From: Streptococcus oralis ATCC 35037 | Lineage (GTDB): Bacteria > Bacillota > Bacilli > Lactobacillales > Streptococcaceae | Assembly (NCBI RefSeq): GCF_900637025.1 | Contig: NZ_LR134336.1 | Coordinates: 264,001 to 328,000, forward strand | DNA: 64,000 nt | Direction of reading: 5' to 3' | Shown here: positions 35,962 to 46,019 of the stretch, piece by piece | How the letters are laid out: each line of letters opens with the position of its first letter | Numbering within the stretch: position 1 is the first letter of the stretch | The notes under the pieces: model-generated | Databases searched by the model: none | Told to the model about the DNA's origin: nothing | What the model saw: the letters and a program-made list of their open reading frames with translations, nothing else | Made by a program: the position numbers and the translations under genes

Positions 35962-38130
35962 TTATGGTTGTGCTGGTTGAGGATTCTGATTTTGGTTCTG
36001 GTTTTGTTGACCAGGCGTTGTATTTGGTTGCTGGTTATTGGTATTATTGTTTGCACTATTATTCGTGCTTGGAGTAGTTGAGCTTGACTGTGAAGTTGAA
36101 CTTTCTGATGTCGAGCTCGAACTTTCAGGTGTTGGGGCCTGTTGCGGAGCAGGGGCAGTCCATGCAGAACGAGCACTGTTTTTAAAGACGAACTCACCAC
36201 TTCGATAGAGGCCTTCTGGCATAGTCCAGTCGCCAGGGTTGTTATCCTCAGACAGATAAGTCATCATTGAACGGTAAACCTTAGCAGCAACATAGAAGCC
36301 ATCACCAACGATAGGAGTCAGGCGGTTTGAGTAACCTGTCCATACAGCCATTGAATATTTGCGAGTATAACCAACAAACATTTCGTCTGGGGCTACATAA
36401 CCAGTATTTTTGATGTAGTTTTCAATTTCATCATCTGTATAGTTTGATGTACCAGTCTTACCAGCTTGAGGTAGCCAAGGGAGATAAGCACCACGACCCG
36501 TTCCGTATGCCAAGACAGTCTTCATCATTTCTGTCATCATATAGGCGGTCGTCTCTTTCATGGCACGAGTACCAGGATCAGCGTATTCTTTTGAGCTACC
36601 ATCGCTAAAGACGATTTTGTTGATATACATTGGTTTATGGTAGATACCACCGTTAGCAAAAGCAGCGTAAGCAGCAGCCATTTTCTCACTACTTGCTCCG
36701 TACTTTTTGTTTGACTCAGTCGTATTACTTGAAATCGCGTTGGCATAGTGCATATCTGGATAGTCAATACCGATTCCATTCAGGAAGGTCTTGGCTCTAT
36801 CCAAACCGACTTTGTTCAAGGTTTCTACGGCTGTAACGTTCCGTGATTGTTGGAGCGCATATTGGATGGTGATATTTCCAAAATAACTTCTATCCCAGTT
36901 GTAAACAGGGGTATCTGTTCCAGGATAGTTGTATGGAACATCATGTACAATCGAAGCAGTTGAGTCGTAGATGTCATACTCCAAGGCAGGAGCATAGTCT
37001 GTGATTGGCTTCATGGTAGAACCCCAGTCACGGTTGGTTTCCACAGCTTGGTTGATTCCGAAGGAAACATTGCTTGATTGGTGACGAGAACCTAACTGAG
37101 CAATGACTTTCCCATTTGTCACATCCACAATCGTTGAAGCTACTTGCATTTCATCATCTGGATAGTTGACATACTCGTCGGTATTGTAGATATCCCAGAG
37201 ATGTTGTTGAACTTTAGGATCAACGTTGGTGTAGACGTCCATACCAGTCGTTAAGAGGTTGTAGCCTGTTTCTTGTTCGACTTGATCGATTACCTCTTTG
37301 AGATAGTTGTCCATGTATGGAGGATAACTATTAGCTGATTTTAGACTTTGAAGTCCATCTGTAATCGGAGTATTAATCGCTTTTTCATATTGCTCAGCTG
37401 AAATGTAACCTTGCCCCTTCATCTCAGAGAGGACGAGATTACGACGTTCTTGAGCAGCTTCTGGATGCGAGTATGGATCATACTGGTTTGGAGCCTGAGG
37501 CATACCAGCAAGGAGAGCCAATTGAGGAATACTTAGATCTTTGAGATCCTTGCCATAGTAACTTTGGGCAGCTGTCTGCATTCCGTAGTTCCCGTTTGAC
37601 ATGTAAACCTTGTTGATGTAGTAGGTCAAGATCTCTTGTTTAGTCGCTTTTTGTTCTAGCTGAACGGCTAACCAAGCTTCCTGGGCCTTACGAGAAAGAG
37701 TTTGATCAGAAGTTGACGTAGAGAAATAGGTTAACTTGATCAACTGCTGTGTCAAGGTGGAAGCTCCTTGCAGACCTCCACCACCACGAAGGTTTCGGAG
37801 GGTAGCACCTAGGATACGGATCGTGTCGATTCCTCGGTGATTAAAGAAGCGATGGTCCTCAATCGAAACAATAGCGTTGACCAAATCGGTCGGTATTTCG
37901 TTTGCTTGGGCATTGACTCGACGTTCCGATCCAAGATCAGCAATAAGCTCGTCATTGCTATCATAGATCTTACTTGACGTTGTAGCAACTAGTTTACTTT
38001 CAGAAAGTTCTGGAGCCTTGCTAACATAGTAGAGGAAGAGACCTCCACCAAGCATTACAGCTGCGATAAATACAGTTAAGAGACTGATGCTGACATACTT
38101 AGCTATTCGCAGAAAAGTTTGTTTGTTCAT
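35962..38130 (-). CDS. pbp1A: Penicillin-binding protein 1A (bifunctional)
   Basis: 722-aa class A PBP: cytoplasmic tail, membrane segment (about 12-36), GT51 glycosyltransferase domain with catalytic Glu91 in [10 protein letters not shown], transpeptidase domain with Ser371-T-M-K, Ser429-R-N and Lys558-T-G, and a Ser/Asn/Gln-rich C-tail. Numbering runs one ahead of pneumococcal PBP1a. The active-site STMK motif is the susceptible form. Thr433 (P432 in R6) and NTGY at 575-578 (TSQF in R6) are substitutions reported from resistant mosaic alleles. The ATG overlaps the recU stop by 4 nt. Confidence 0.96.
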   Translation of the reverse strand: MNKQTFLRIAKYVSISLLTVFIAAVMLGGGLFLYYVSKAPELSESKLVATTSSKIYDSNDELIADLGSERRVNAQANEIPTDLVNAIVSIEDHRFFNHRGIDTIRILGATLRNLRGGGGLQGASTLTQQLIKLTYFSTSTSDQTLSRKAQEAWLAVQLEQKATKQEILTYYINKVYMSNGNYGMQTAAQSYYGKDLKDLSIPQLALLAGMPQAPNQYDPYSHPEAAQERRNLVLSEMKGQGYISAEQYEKAINTPITDGLQSLKSANSYPPYMDNYLKEVIDQVEQETGYNLLTTGMDVYTNVDPKVQQHLWDIYNTDEYVNYPDDEMQVASTIVDVTNGKVIAQLGSRHQSSNVSFGINQAVETNRDWGSTMKPITDYAPALEYDIYDSTASIVHDVPYNYPGTDTPVYNWDRSYFGNITIQYALQQSRNVTAVETLNKVGLDRAKTFLNGIGIDYPDMHYANAISSNTTESNKKYGASSEKMAAAYAAFANGGIYHKPMYINKIVFSDGSSKEYADPGTRAMKETTAYMMTEMMKTVLAYGTGRGAYLPWLPQAGKTGTSNYTDDEIENYIKNTGYVAPDEMFVGYTRKYSMAVWTGYSNRLTPIVGDGFYVAAKVYRSMMTYLSEDNNPGDWTMPEGLYRSGEFVFKNSARSAWTAPAPQQAPTPESSSSTSESSTSQSSSTTPSTNNSANNNTNNQQPNTTPGQQNQNQNQNPQPAQP

Positions 38131-38723
38131 CTTGTTTTACCACCTAGTAAATGTTCTTTGATAATGTCGAGGTAGGGAATTTGAGGAAAGGCACCAGGCT
38201 CAATCCTATATCCATTTTCTCGAATATATCCAAGTGGCATTGACTTCTGTCCCTTATCTTGATGATAGAAACGGATGAGGTCAATAGCCGGTAATAAGTA
38301 GGTTTCTTGCTGAGAAGAAAAGTGAAGGAGTACAAAGCAGATTCCTTGCTGGGCAAGGACTTGTTCCATATGCTGGATCTGATGGGGATGAAAATTCTTC
38401 ATCGGTATCGCATGTTTTTGCCTGGTTTCCTTTGCTTCAAAGTCGATGTAGTATCCATCATAAACCCCTGAATAGTCAGTAGTTGAGGCTTGTCTGAAGT
38501 AGGCTTCAACAATCTTGGCTCGACTTCGTTGGGGATAGTCGACACGTACGATTTGGATGGGAGTCGGTTTCTTGTGAATAACAGCTAACCCATGCGACAA
38601 ATAGTAGTCGTTCGTAGCATTGATCATCTTTTCAAAAGACATTCCCCGATTTGCGAAATTTTTAGTTTGTGACAGGGGTGCTTGTCTTTTTTGAGATGAA
38701 ATTTTATGTGGATAGTTGACCAT
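38127..38723 (-). CDS. recU: Holliday junction resolvase RecU
   Basis: 198-aa Mg-dependent endonuclease that resolves recombination intermediates. The [11 protein letters not shown] start of the core, the [16 protein letters not shown] segment with Asp, Glu and Lys of the PD-(D/E)xK site, and FPLKNFH-like MKNFHPHQ are conserved. The gene pair recU-pbp1A is conserved in Firmicutes. AAGGAG precedes the ATG. Confidence 0.95.
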   Translation of the reverse strand: MVNYPHKISSQKRQAPLSQTKNFANRGMSFEKMINATNDYYLSHGLAVIHKKPTPIQIVRVDYPQRSRAKIVEAYFRQASTTDYSGVYDGYYIDFEAKETRQKHAIPMKNFHPHQIQHMEQVLAQQGICFVLLHFSSQQETYLLPAIDLIRFYHQDKGQKSMPLGYIRENGYRIEPGAFPQIPYLDIIKEHLLGGKTR

Positions 38724-38789
38724 AATTCTCCTTATTGGTACAATAACATCACTCTATTATATCATAAATTTACAAAGAAAGGGTTAAAA

Positions 38790-39317
38790 ATGACATCAGC
38801 CTTGATTTTAGGCTATTCAGCCTTGGACCTTGGTCTCTTTAATGACAAGGATATTCGCGTTGATATTATCAAAACAGCCATTCGGAGAGACCTGGAACGT
38901 CTAGCAGAGGATGGGGTGACTTGGCTTGTCTTTACAGGGACTTTGGGCTTTGAGTACTGGGCGCTTCAGGTGGCGAAAGACATGAAAGCAGACTATGGAT
39001 TTCAACTGGCGACCATTTTTGATTTTGAAACCCATGGCAGTAATTGGAATGAAGCAAATCAAGCGAAATTGAGTGAGTTCAAGCAGGTTGATTTTGTCAA
39101 ATACGCCTATCCACAATATGAGCACAAGGGACAATTACGCGATTATCAAAAATTTCTGCTGGAAAATACAGATACTTGTTATCTTTTTTACGACGAAGAA
39201 AACGAAACCAAGTTACGATATTTTTACCAAATGATGAAAAATCAAGCGGACTATGTTACAAGAAGATTAACATTTGAGGACTTGAATGAAATAGTAGAAA
39301 ATTTTTCTGAAAAGTAA
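38790..39317 (+). CDS. UPF0398/DUF1273 protein (YpsA-like)
   Basis: 175 aa from ATG 38790, which follows AAAGAAAGG; an in-frame ATG at 38706 lies inside recU's start region and is unlikely. SLOG/Rossmann-like family: N-terminal [30 protein letters not shown], and the [17 protein letters not shown] segment. In Bacillus the homologue YpsA affects cell division, and here it sits next to gpsB, which fits a division link. The biochemical activity is not known to me. Confidence 0.85.
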   Translation: MTSALILGYSALDLGLFNDKDIRVDIIKTAIRRDLERLAEDGVTWLVFTGTLGFEYWALQVAKDMKADYGFQLATIFDFETHGSNWNEANQAKLSEFKQVDFVKYAYPQYEHKGQLRDYQKFLLENTDTCYLFYDEENETKLRYFYQMMKNQADYVTRRLTFEDLNEIVENFSEK

Positions 39318-39327
39318 GCCTTTGACC

Positions 39328-39357
39328 TTGATTTTTACTTGTCTTTTTTTATATAAT
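39328..39357 (+). promoter_or_regulatory. gpsB promoter
   Basis: TTGATT (39328-39333), 18-bp spacer, TATAAT (39352-39357), 30 nt before the gpsB ATG. Confidence 0.6.
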
Positions 39358-39386
39358 AATACTAGCAACCCAGAATGGAGAGAGAC

Positions 39387-39716
39387 ATGGCAAGTATTAT
39401 ATTTTCAGCGAAAGATATTTTTGAACAAGAATTTGGACGTGAAGTACGTGGATATAGCAAAGCAGAGGTCGATGAATTCCTAGACGATGTGATTAAGGAT
39501 TATGAAACCTACGCAGCTTTGGTCAAATCCCTTCGTCAAGAGATTGCTGATTTGAAGGAAGAATTATCTCATAAACCACAGGTAGCGCCAACTCAACCAG
39601 ACTCTATTGAAGTAACGGCTTCTACTTCAATGACAAATTTTGATATTTTGAAACGCTTAAATCGTCTCGAAAAAGAAGTATTTGGTAAGCAAATCTTAGA
39701 CAACCAAGATTTATAA
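39387..39716 (+). CDS. gpsB: Cell division regulator GpsB
   Basis: 109-aa cytoplasmic coiled-coil protein of the DivIVA/GpsB family that organises septal and peripheral peptidoglycan synthesis and interacts with StkP and class A PBPs. N-terminal lipid-/PBP-binding region: [29 protein letters not shown]. The C-terminal oligomerisation motif is [17 protein letters not shown]. Start set at ATG 39387 ([10 protein letters not shown]) with GGAGAG 5 nt upstream; an ATG 12 bp earlier overlaps that site. Confidence 0.95.
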   Translation: MASIIFSAKDIFEQEFGREVRGYSKAEVDEFLDDVIKDYETYAALVKSLRQEIADLKEELSHKPQVAPTQPDSIEVTASTSMTNFDILKRLNRLEKEVFGKQILDNQDL

Positions 39717-39732
39717 TTGACTAAGGAATGAG

Positions 39733-40129
39733 TGCAATTTTTGGATAATCGCGTGAAGAGGATCTCTTTTCATGAGGAAAGTCCATGCTAGCACAGGCTG
39801 TGATGCCTGTAGTGTTTGTGCTAGGCGAATCCATAAGCCTAGGGACGAGAAATCGTTACGGCAGTCGAAATGGCTAAGTCTTCGGATAGGTCAAAATAGG
39901 CTTGAAAGTGCCACAGTGACGGAGTCTTTCTGGAAACAGAGAGAGTGGAACGCGGTAAACCCCTCAAGCTAGCAACCCAAATTTTGGTCGGGGCATGGAG
40001 TGCACGGAAACGAACGTAGTACTCTGACTGCTAGCAGATTTATGCTGTTAGCGGTAGACAGATGATTATCGAAGGAAGTGGTCCTAGTCACTTCTGGAAC
40101 AAAACATGGCTTATAGAAAATTGCATATA
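39733..40129 (+). ncRNA. rnpB: RNase P RNA (Bacillus type B)
   Basis: Catalytic RNA for tRNA 5' processing. The 5' helix (TGCAATTTTTGGATAATCGC) pairs with the 3' end (AAAATTGCAT). The conserved core elements GAGGAAAGTCC (39775-39785) and the AACGCGGTAAACCC segment are present. About 397 nt is standard for type B. A TATAAT at 39712-39717, overlapping the gpsB stop, may be its -10. Position after gpsB matches streptococci. End points are estimated from helix pairing. Confidence 0.95.
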
Positions 40130-40168
40130 GGTTGGGGCTGAGAAATCTTTCTCAACCTCATTTTTTAA
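40130..40168 (+). terminator. rnpB terminator
   Basis: Hairpin with inner stem TGAGAAA / TTTCTCA and outer GGTT / AACC, followed by TTTTTT. Confidence 0.7.
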
Positions 40169-40201
40169 AGTGAACAAGAGAAAGGTCTTGCAAGACTAGA
40201 A

Positions 40202-41359
40202 ATGAAAGAACAATTTAATTTAATCGCAACTGCTGCGGCGGGTCTCGAGGCTGTCGTTGGACGTGAGGTGCGAGACCTTGGTTATGATTGCCAGGTTGAA
40301 AATGGGCGTGTCCGCTTCCAAGGAGATGTGAAGGCAATCATTGAGACCAATCTTTGGCTTCGTGCAGCGGATCGCATCAAGATTGTAGTCGGAAGTTTTC
40401 CAGCTAAGACTTTTGAAGAGCTTTTTCAAGGTGTTTTTGCTCTAGATTGGGAAAACTATCTCCCGCTAGGAGCACGTTTCCCGATATCAAAGGCAAAATG
40501 TGTTAAGTCTAAACTCCACAACGAGCCCAGTGTTCAGGCTATTTCTAAGAAGGCTGTTGTGAAGAAATTACAAAAACACTATGCCCGTCCAGAAGGAGTT
40601 CCCTTGATGGAGACTGGTCCCGAGTTTAAGATTGAGGTATCTATCCTGAAAGATGTGGCAACTGTCATGATTGACACGACAGGATCTAGCCTTTTTAAAC
40701 GTGGTTATCGTACGGAAAAGGGTGGGGCGCCAATCAAGGAAAATATGGCAGCGGCCATTTTACAACTCTCTAACTGGTATCCAGACAAGCCCTTGATTGA
40801 TCCGACCTGTGGGTCAGGAACGTTCTGTATCGAGGCGGCTATGATTGCCAGAAAAATGGCACCAGGCCTTCGCCGTTCCTTTGCTTTTGAGGAATGGAAC
40901 TGGGTCAGCGATCGGTTAATCCAAGAAGTTCGCACAGAGGCGGCTAAGAAAATTGATCGTGAACTTGAGCTGGACATTATGGGCTGTGATATTGATGCTC
41001 GCATGGTGGAGATTGCCAAGGCAAATGCTCAAGCAGCAGGCGTCGCAGGTGATATCACCTTTAAGCAAATGCGGGTACAGGACTTACGCACAGATAAGAT
41101 TAATGGCGTTATCATTTCCAATCCACCATATGGGGAACGCTTGTCTGATGATGCAGGAGTTACCAAGCTCTATGCTGAGATGGGACAAGTCTTTGCACCA
41201 CTGAAAACGTGGAGTAAGTTTATCCTGACGAGTGACGAAGCTTTTGAAAGCAAGTACGGAAGTCCAGCTGATAAAAAGCGAAAACTCTATAACGGGACCT
41301 TAAAAGTAGATTTGTATCAATACTTTGGTCAGCGTGTCAAACGCCAAGAGGTAAAATAG
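40202..41359 (+). CDS. rlmL: THUMP-domain 23S rRNA (guanine-N2) methyltransferase, RlmL/YpsC type
   Basis: 385-aa SAM-dependent methyltransferase. THUMP RNA-binding domain at about residues 45-155, SAM motif DPTCGSGTFCIEAA (200-213), second acidic motif GCDIDARM, and the catalytic NPPYGERL (307-314) for exocyclic amine methylation. No strong ribosome site precedes ATG 40202 (AGAAAGG is about 20 nt away). The gene is the single-domain Gram-positive form, shorter than E. coli RlmKL. Confidence 0.9.
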   Translation: MKEQFNLIATAAAGLEAVVGREVRDLGYDCQVENGRVRFQGDVKAIIETNLWLRAADRIKIVVGSFPAKTFEELFQGVFALDWENYLPLGARFPISKAKCVKSKLHNEPSVQAISKKAVVKKLQKHYARPEGVPLMETGPEFKIEVSILKDVATVMIDTTGSSLFKRGYRTEKGGAPIKENMAAAILQLSNWYPDKPLIDPTCGSGTFCIEAAMIARKMAPGLRRSFAFEEWNWVSDRLIQEVRTEAAKKIDRELELDIMGCDIDARMVEIAKANAQAAGVAGDITFKQMRVQDLRTDKINGVIISNPPYGERLSDDAGVTKLYAEMGQVFAPLKTWSKFILTSDEAFESKYGSPADKKRKLYNGTLKVDLYQYFGQRVKRQEVK

Positions 41360-41371
41360 AAAGGTGAACTC

Positions 41372-42817
41372 ATGAGTAAGAAAAGACGTGATCGTCATAA
41401 AAAAGGACATCAAGAACCACAATTCGACTTTGACGAAGCAAAAGACTTGACTGTTGGTCAAGTCATTCGTAAGAATGAAGAGGTCGAAGCAGGAGTATTG
41501 CCTGAGGACAGTATCTTAGACAAATACATCAAACAGCACCGTGAAGAAATCGAAGCCGACAAGTTTGAAACTCGTCAGTTTAAAAAAGAAGAACTGGCTT
41601 CTACTCAAAACCTAGAGGAAATGATCCAAGAAGTTCGTGAATCAAGTGAATCTTCTGATCAGGTAGACGATTCAGACATGGTTGCTGAGGAATCTATTGA
41701 AGAGATAGAAAATGAAGAGACTACTCAGTTTGTTCCACCACTTCAAGATGAAGAAAGTGCAGAAATAGAGCCTCTCGTTTTAACAGAAACAGAGCCCAAG
41801 GAAATAAATGAGGAACAAGAAGAGGAGACCTATACGCCTCTATCACGTTCGGCTCAACCAGAACCTGAAACAGGCTCTAAGAAGAAAGGTGTCATCATCA
41901 TTGCTTCTGTAGTAGCTGCAATCCTTGTGCTTGCTGGAACATATTATGTCTACCGTCAAGTATCTCGTTCAAACCAAGAAATCCAGTCTTCTCAAGCAGC
42001 CTCTTCGGATGATCAAGGGACACAAACAGCTTTGAAAGACTTCAATGATCTCTATGATACTTTCTATACAGATGCTAATAAGACAGCTCTGAAAAACAGC
42101 CAGTTTGATAAATTGAGCCAACTGAAAACCTTGCTAGATAAGTTAGAAGGTAGCCGTGATTATACACTAGCTAAGTCAAGATATGATAGCCTAGCAACTC
42201 AAATCAAGGCCATTCAAGATGTCAATGCCCTCTTTGAAAGCCCAGCTATTACGGACGGTGTCTTGGATACCAATGCGAAAGCCAAAGCAGACGCTAAATT
42301 TACAGAAATTAAGACAGGGAACACAGAACTAGACAAACTCTTGGATAAGGCCATTAGTCTTGGCAAGAGCCAACAAACCAGTGCTTCCAGCTCAAGTTCA
42401 AGCTCTAGCACGAGTCAAGAAAGCTCAAGTTCAGCTACAGAAAGCAATGCAAGCAGTACGACACCTTCTACAAGCACTACGGCACCAGCTAGAGATACGA
42501 ATGGTGGTTTGTCTGGCGATGGGGTTAATCTTCAAAGAAGTGCTAGTCGTGTACCTTACAACCAATCAGCTGTAGACGATAGCAACAACCCTGCTTGGAC
42601 GTTTGCGGATGGTGTATTGGAACAAGTCCTAGCAACATCACGTGCTCGTGGCTATATCACTGGAAATCAATATATACTAGAACGTGTCAATATCGTAAAC
42701 GGAAATGGTTATTACAACCTCTATAAACCAGATGGAACCTATCTCTTCACCCTCAACTGTAAGACGGGTTACTTTGTAGGGAATGGTTCTGGTCACGCTG
42801 ATGACTTGGACTACTAG
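41372..42817 (+). CDS. mapZ: Mid-cell-anchored protein MapZ (LocZ)
   Basis: 481-aa division-site marker of streptococci that guides FtsZ rings. Cytoplasmic N-terminus (about 1-170) with the FtsZ-interacting start [12 protein letters not shown], acidic and with Thr residues that StkP may phosphorylate; one membrane segment (about 173-194, [20 protein letters not shown]); extracellular domain with a Ser-rich linker (about 330-370) and a C-terminal peptidoglycan-binding module ending [21 protein letters not shown] precedes the ATG. Neighbouring order rlmL-mapZ-gnd is that of pneumococcus. Confidence 0.95.
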   Translation: MSKKRRDRHKKGHQEPQFDFDEAKDLTVGQVIRKNEEVEAGVLPEDSILDKYIKQHREEIEADKFETRQFKKEELASTQNLEEMIQEVRESSESSDQVDDSDMVAEESIEEIENEETTQFVPPLQDEESAEIEPLVLTETEPKEINEEQEEETYTPLSRSAQPEPETGSKKKGVIIIASVVAAILVLAGTYYVYRQVSRSNQEIQSSQAASSDDQGTQTALKDFNDLYDTFYTDANKTALKNSQFDKLSQLKTLLDKLEGSRDYTLAKSRYDSLATQIKAIQDVNALFESPAITDGVLDTNAKAKADAKFTEIKTGNTELDKLLDKAISLGKSQQTSASSSSSSSSTSQESSSSATESNASSTTPSTSTTAPARDTNGGLSGDGVNLQRSASRVPYNQSAVDDSNNPAWTFADGVLEQVLATSRARGYITGNQYILERVNIVNGNGYYNLYKPDGTYLFTLNCKTGYFVGNGSGHADDLDY

Positions 42818-42855
42818 GACTCCGTTACAAAATTCTTTCCTTTCATAGGTAAAAA

Positions 42856-42864
42856 TGATAAAAT
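42856..42864 (+). promoter_or_regulatory. Extended -10 of gnd
   Basis: TGATAAAAT, an extended -10 form, 29 nt before the gnd ATG in the 75-bp gap after mapZ. The -35 region is weak. Confidence 0.45.
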
Positions 42865-42892
42865 AAAACATATTAAACAAGAGGAGTGTCAC

Positions 42893-44317
42893 ATGACAAA
42901 AGCTAACTTTGGTGTCGTTGGTATGGCCGTAATGGGTCGTAACCTTGCCCTAAATATCGAATCTCGTGGTTATACAGTTGCCATTTACAACCGTAGTAAA
43001 GAAAAAACAGAAGATGTAATTGCTTGCCATCCTGAAAAGAACTTTGTGCCAAGCTATGACGTGGAAAGCTTTGTAAACTCAATCGAAAAACCTCGTCGTA
43101 TCATGCTGATGGTTCAAGCTGGACCTGGTACAGACGCAACTATCCAAGCCCTTCTTCCCCACCTTGACAAGGGTGATATCTTGATCGACGGAGGAAACAC
43201 TTTCTACAAAGATACCATCCGTCGTAATGAAGAATTGGCAAACTCAGGCATCAACTTTATCGGTACAGGGGTTTCTGGTGGTGAAAAAGGTGCCCTTGAA
43301 GGTCCTTCTATCATGCCTGGTGGACAAAAAGAAGCCTACGAATTGGTTGCTGATGTTCTTGAAGAAATCTCAGCTAAAGCACCAGAAGATGGCAAACCAT
43401 GTGTGACTTACATCGGTCCTGATGGAGCTGGTCATTATGTGAAAATGGTCCACAACGGTATCGAGTATGGTGACATGCAATTGATTGCAGAAAGCTATGA
43501 CTTGATGCAACACTTGCTAGGCCTTTCTGCAGAAGACATGGCAGAAATCTTTACTGAGTGGAACAAGGGTGAGTTGGACAGCTACTTGATCGAAATCACA
43601 GCTGATATCTTGAGCTGTAAAGATGATGAAGGTCAAGATGGCCCAATCGTAGACTATATCCTTGATGCTGCAGGCAACAAGGGAACTGGTAAATGGACTA
43701 GCCAATCAGCTCTTGACCTTGGTGTACCATTGTCACTCATCACTGAGTCAGTATTTGCGCGTTACATCTCTACATACAAAGAAGAGCGTGTACATGCTAG
43801 CAAGGTCCTTCCAAAACCAGCTGCCTTCAAGTTTGAAGGAGACAAGGCTGAGTTGATCGAAAAGATCCGTCAAGCCCTTTACTTCTCAAAAATCATCTCA
43901 TACGCACAAGGTTTTGCTCAATTGCGTGTGGCTTCTAAAGAAAATAACTGGAACTTGCCATTTGCGGACATCGCATCTATCTGGCGTGATGGCTGTATCA
44001 TCCGTTCTCGTTTCTTGCAAAAGATCACAGACGCCTACAACCGTGATGCAGACCTTGCAAACCTTCTCTTGGATGAGTACTTCTTGGATGTCACTGCTAA
44101 GTACCAACAAGCAGTTCGTGATATCGTAGCTCTTGCTGTTCAAGCTGGTGTACCAGTGCCAACCTTCTCAGCAGCTATTACTTACTTTGATAGCTATCGT
44201 TCAGCAGACCTTCCTGCTAACTTAATCCAAGCGCAACGTGACTACTTTGGTGCCCACACTTACCAACGTAAAGACAAAGAAGGAACATTCCACTACTCTT
44301 GGTATGACGAAAAATAA
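42893..44317 (+). CDS. gnd: 6-phosphogluconate dehydrogenase, decarboxylating
   Basis: 474-aa pentose-phosphate enzyme converting 6-phosphogluconate and NADP to ribulose-5-P, CO2 and NADPH. NADP-binding [20 protein letters not shown], substrate motif [21 protein letters not shown], and catalytic Lys/His region [15 protein letters not shown]. Full standard length. GAGGAG precedes the ATG. ritR begins 12 nt after its stop, so the two are probably co-transcribed. Confidence 0.97.
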   Translation: MTKANFGVVGMAVMGRNLALNIESRGYTVAIYNRSKEKTEDVIACHPEKNFVPSYDVESFVNSIEKPRRIMLMVQAGPGTDATIQALLPHLDKGDILIDGGNTFYKDTIRRNEELANSGINFIGTGVSGGEKGALEGPSIMPGGQKEAYELVADVLEEISAKAPEDGKPCVTYIGPDGAGHYVKMVHNGIEYGDMQLIAESYDLMQHLLGLSAEDMAEIFTEWNKGELDSYLIEITADILSCKDDEGQDGPIVDYILDAAGNKGTGKWTSQSALDLGVPLSLITESVFARYISTYKEERVHASKVLPKPAAFKFEGDKAELIEKIRQALYFSKIISYAQGFAQLRVASKENNWNLPFADIASIWRDGCIIRSRFLQKITDAYNRDADLANLLLDEYFLDVTAKYQQAVRDIVALAVQAGVPVPTFSAAITYFDSYRSADLPANLIQAQRDYFGAHTYQRKDKEGTFHYSWYDEK

Positions 44318-44328
44318 GTAGGTCTGCC

Positions 44329-45018
44329 ATGGGGAAACGGATTTTATTACTTGAGAAAGAACGAAATCTCTCTCATTTTCTCAGTCTGGAACTCCAAAAA
44401 GAGCAATACCGTGTTGATCTGGTCGAGGAGGGGCAAAAAGCCCTTTCCATGGCTCTCCAGACAGATTATGACTTGATTTTACTGAATGCTCGTCTGGGGG
44501 ATATGACGGCCCAGGATTTTGCAGAGAGGCTGAGTCGGACAAAACCTGCCTCAGTGATCATGGTCTTGGACCATCGCGAAGAATTGCAAGACCAGATTGA
44601 GACAATCCAGCGCTTCGCCGTTTCTTACATCTATAAGCCAGTGATTATTGATCAGCTGGTGGCTCGTATTTCAGCGATTTTCCGAGGTCGGGACTTTATC
44701 GACCAACATTGTAGTCAGATGAAGGTCCCAACGTCTTACCGCAATTTGCGTATGGATGTAGAACATCATACCGTTTATCGTGGCGAGGAGATGATTGCTC
44801 TGACGCGCCGTGAGTATGACCTTTTGGCCACTCTCATGGGAAGCAAGAAGGTCTTGACTCGTGAGCAGTTGTTGGAAAGTGTTTGGAAGTACGAAAGTGC
44901 GACAGAAACCAATATCGTGGATGTTTATATCCGTTATCTACGTAGCAAACTTGACGTAAAAGGTCAAAAGAGCTACATTAAAACCGTGCGTGGTGTTGGT
45001 TACACCATGCAGGAATAG
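44329..45018 (+). CDS. ritR: Orphan response regulator RitR
   Basis: 229-aa OmpR-like regulator that represses iron uptake and responds to oxidation in pneumococcus. The receiver phosphosite Asp is replaced by Asn53 (LILLNARLGD), and Cys128 (DQHCSQ), the reported redox switch in the linker, is present. The C-terminal winged helix includes ALTRREYDLLATLMG and VRGVGYTMQE. No histidine kinase gene is adjacent, as expected for this orphan. Confidence 0.94.
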   Translation: MGKRILLLEKERNLSHFLSLELQKEQYRVDLVEEGQKALSMALQTDYDLILLNARLGDMTAQDFAERLSRTKPASVIMVLDHREELQDQIETIQRFAVSYIYKPVIIDQLVARISAIFRGRDFIDQHCSQMKVPTSYRNLRMDVEHHTVYRGEEMIALTRREYDLLATLMGSKKVLTREQLLESVWKYESATETNIVDVYIRYLRSKLDVKGQKSYIKTVRGVGYTMQE

Positions 45019-45051
45019 AAAAGCAGTTGCAGTTGTGTAACTGCTTTTTTT
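45019..45051 (+). terminator. ritR terminator
   Basis: 10-bp perfect stem AAAAGCAGTT / AACTGCTTTT with a 10-nt loop and a T run. Confidence 0.85.
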
Positions 45052-45067
45052 GAGAAGTTTCTATATA

Positions 45068-45096
45068 TTGACATACAGTAGAGTCTTTGCTACAAT
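45068..45096 (+). promoter_or_regulatory. Promoter of the choline-binding protein pair
   Basis: TTGACA (45068-45073), 17-bp spacer, TACAAT (45091-45096), 21 nt before the start codon. Confidence 0.85.
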
Positions 45097-45117
45097 CAGT
45101 TATGGAGGAAAGATCTA

Positions 45118-46002
45118 ATGAAATTTTTGAAAAAAATGTTGCAAGTTCTACTAGCAGTCTTTTTCTTTGCTTTGCTAGCGACAAGCACCGTCTTTGCGGA
45201 TGATGCTGATTCAGAAGGCTGGCAATTTGTCCAAGAAAATGGTAGAACCTACTATAAAAAGGGGGACCTCAAAGAAACGGACTGGCGAGTGATTGATGGG
45301 AAGACCTATTATTTTGATTATAATGGTGAAATGGTTGTTGGTTGGCAATACATTCCAATGCCAGTTAAAGGATATACAATTGGTCCTTACCCTAATGGCA
45401 TAAGATTAGAAGGTTCCCCAATGCCAGAATGGTACTACTTTGACAAAAATGGAGTGCTACAAGAGTTTGTTGGTTGGAAAGCATTAGAGGTTAAAACTAA
45501 AGACAGTGTTGGAAGAAAGTATGGGGAAAAACGTACAAACCCGGAAGATAAAGAAGAGAAGAGTTTTTACACGAACTATTACTTTAATCAAAATCATTCT
45601 TTAGAGACAGGTTGGCTTTATGACCAGTCTAATTGGTATTATCTAGCTAAAACGGAAATTAATGGAGAAAACTATATTGGTGGTGAAAGACGTGCAGGTT
45701 GGATAAACGATGGTTCAGCTTGGTACTATCTAGATCCAGAAACTGGTATCATGCAAACTGGTTGGAAGCAAATTGGCAATAAGTGGTACTACCTCCGTTC
45801 ATCAGGAGCCATGGCAACTGGTTGGGTGAAAGATGGTTCAACTTGGTACTACCTAAATGCAAGTAATGGAGATATGAAGACAGGTTGGACAAAAGTAAAT
45901 GGAAACTGGTATTATCTCAATTCCTCTGGAGCAATGGTTACAGGTAGCCAAACTATCGATGGTAAAGTTTATAACTTTGCTTCATCTGGTGAGTGGATTT
46001 AA
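45118..46002 (+). CDS. Choline-binding surface protein (CbpC-like)
   Basis: 294 aa. Signal peptide (about 1-27, ending STVFAD), then an array of choline-binding repeats of about 20 residues running almost to the C-terminus: early divergent units (GWQYIP, GWKALE) and canonical units with TGWKQIGNKWYYLRSSGAMA spacing. These repeats bind phosphocholine on teichoic acids. There is no separate catalytic domain. It resembles the pneumococcal CbpC/CbpJ class in this chromosomal position. GGAGG precedes the ATG. Confidence 0.88.
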   Translation: MKFLKKMLQVLLAVFFFALLATSTVFADDADSEGWQFVQENGRTYYKKGDLKETDWRVIDGKTYYFDYNGEMVVGWQYIPMPVKGYTIGPYPNGIRLEGSPMPEWYYFDKNGVLQEFVGWKALEVKTKDSVGRKYGEKRTNPEDKEEKSFYTNYYFNQNHSLETGWLYDQSNWYYLAKTEINGENYIGGERRAGWINDGSAWYYLDPETGIMQTGWKQIGNKWYYLRSSGAMATGWVKDGSTWYYLNASNGDMKTGWTKVNGNWYYLNSSGAMVTGSQTIDGKVYNFASSGEWI

Positions 46003-46019
46003 TGTTGGAGGAGATACAA

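Noticed and set aside
39772-39972. Short open frame inside the RNase P RNA gene
   Set aside because: The sequence is a structured RNA with conserved RNase P core elements; the frame is fortuitous.
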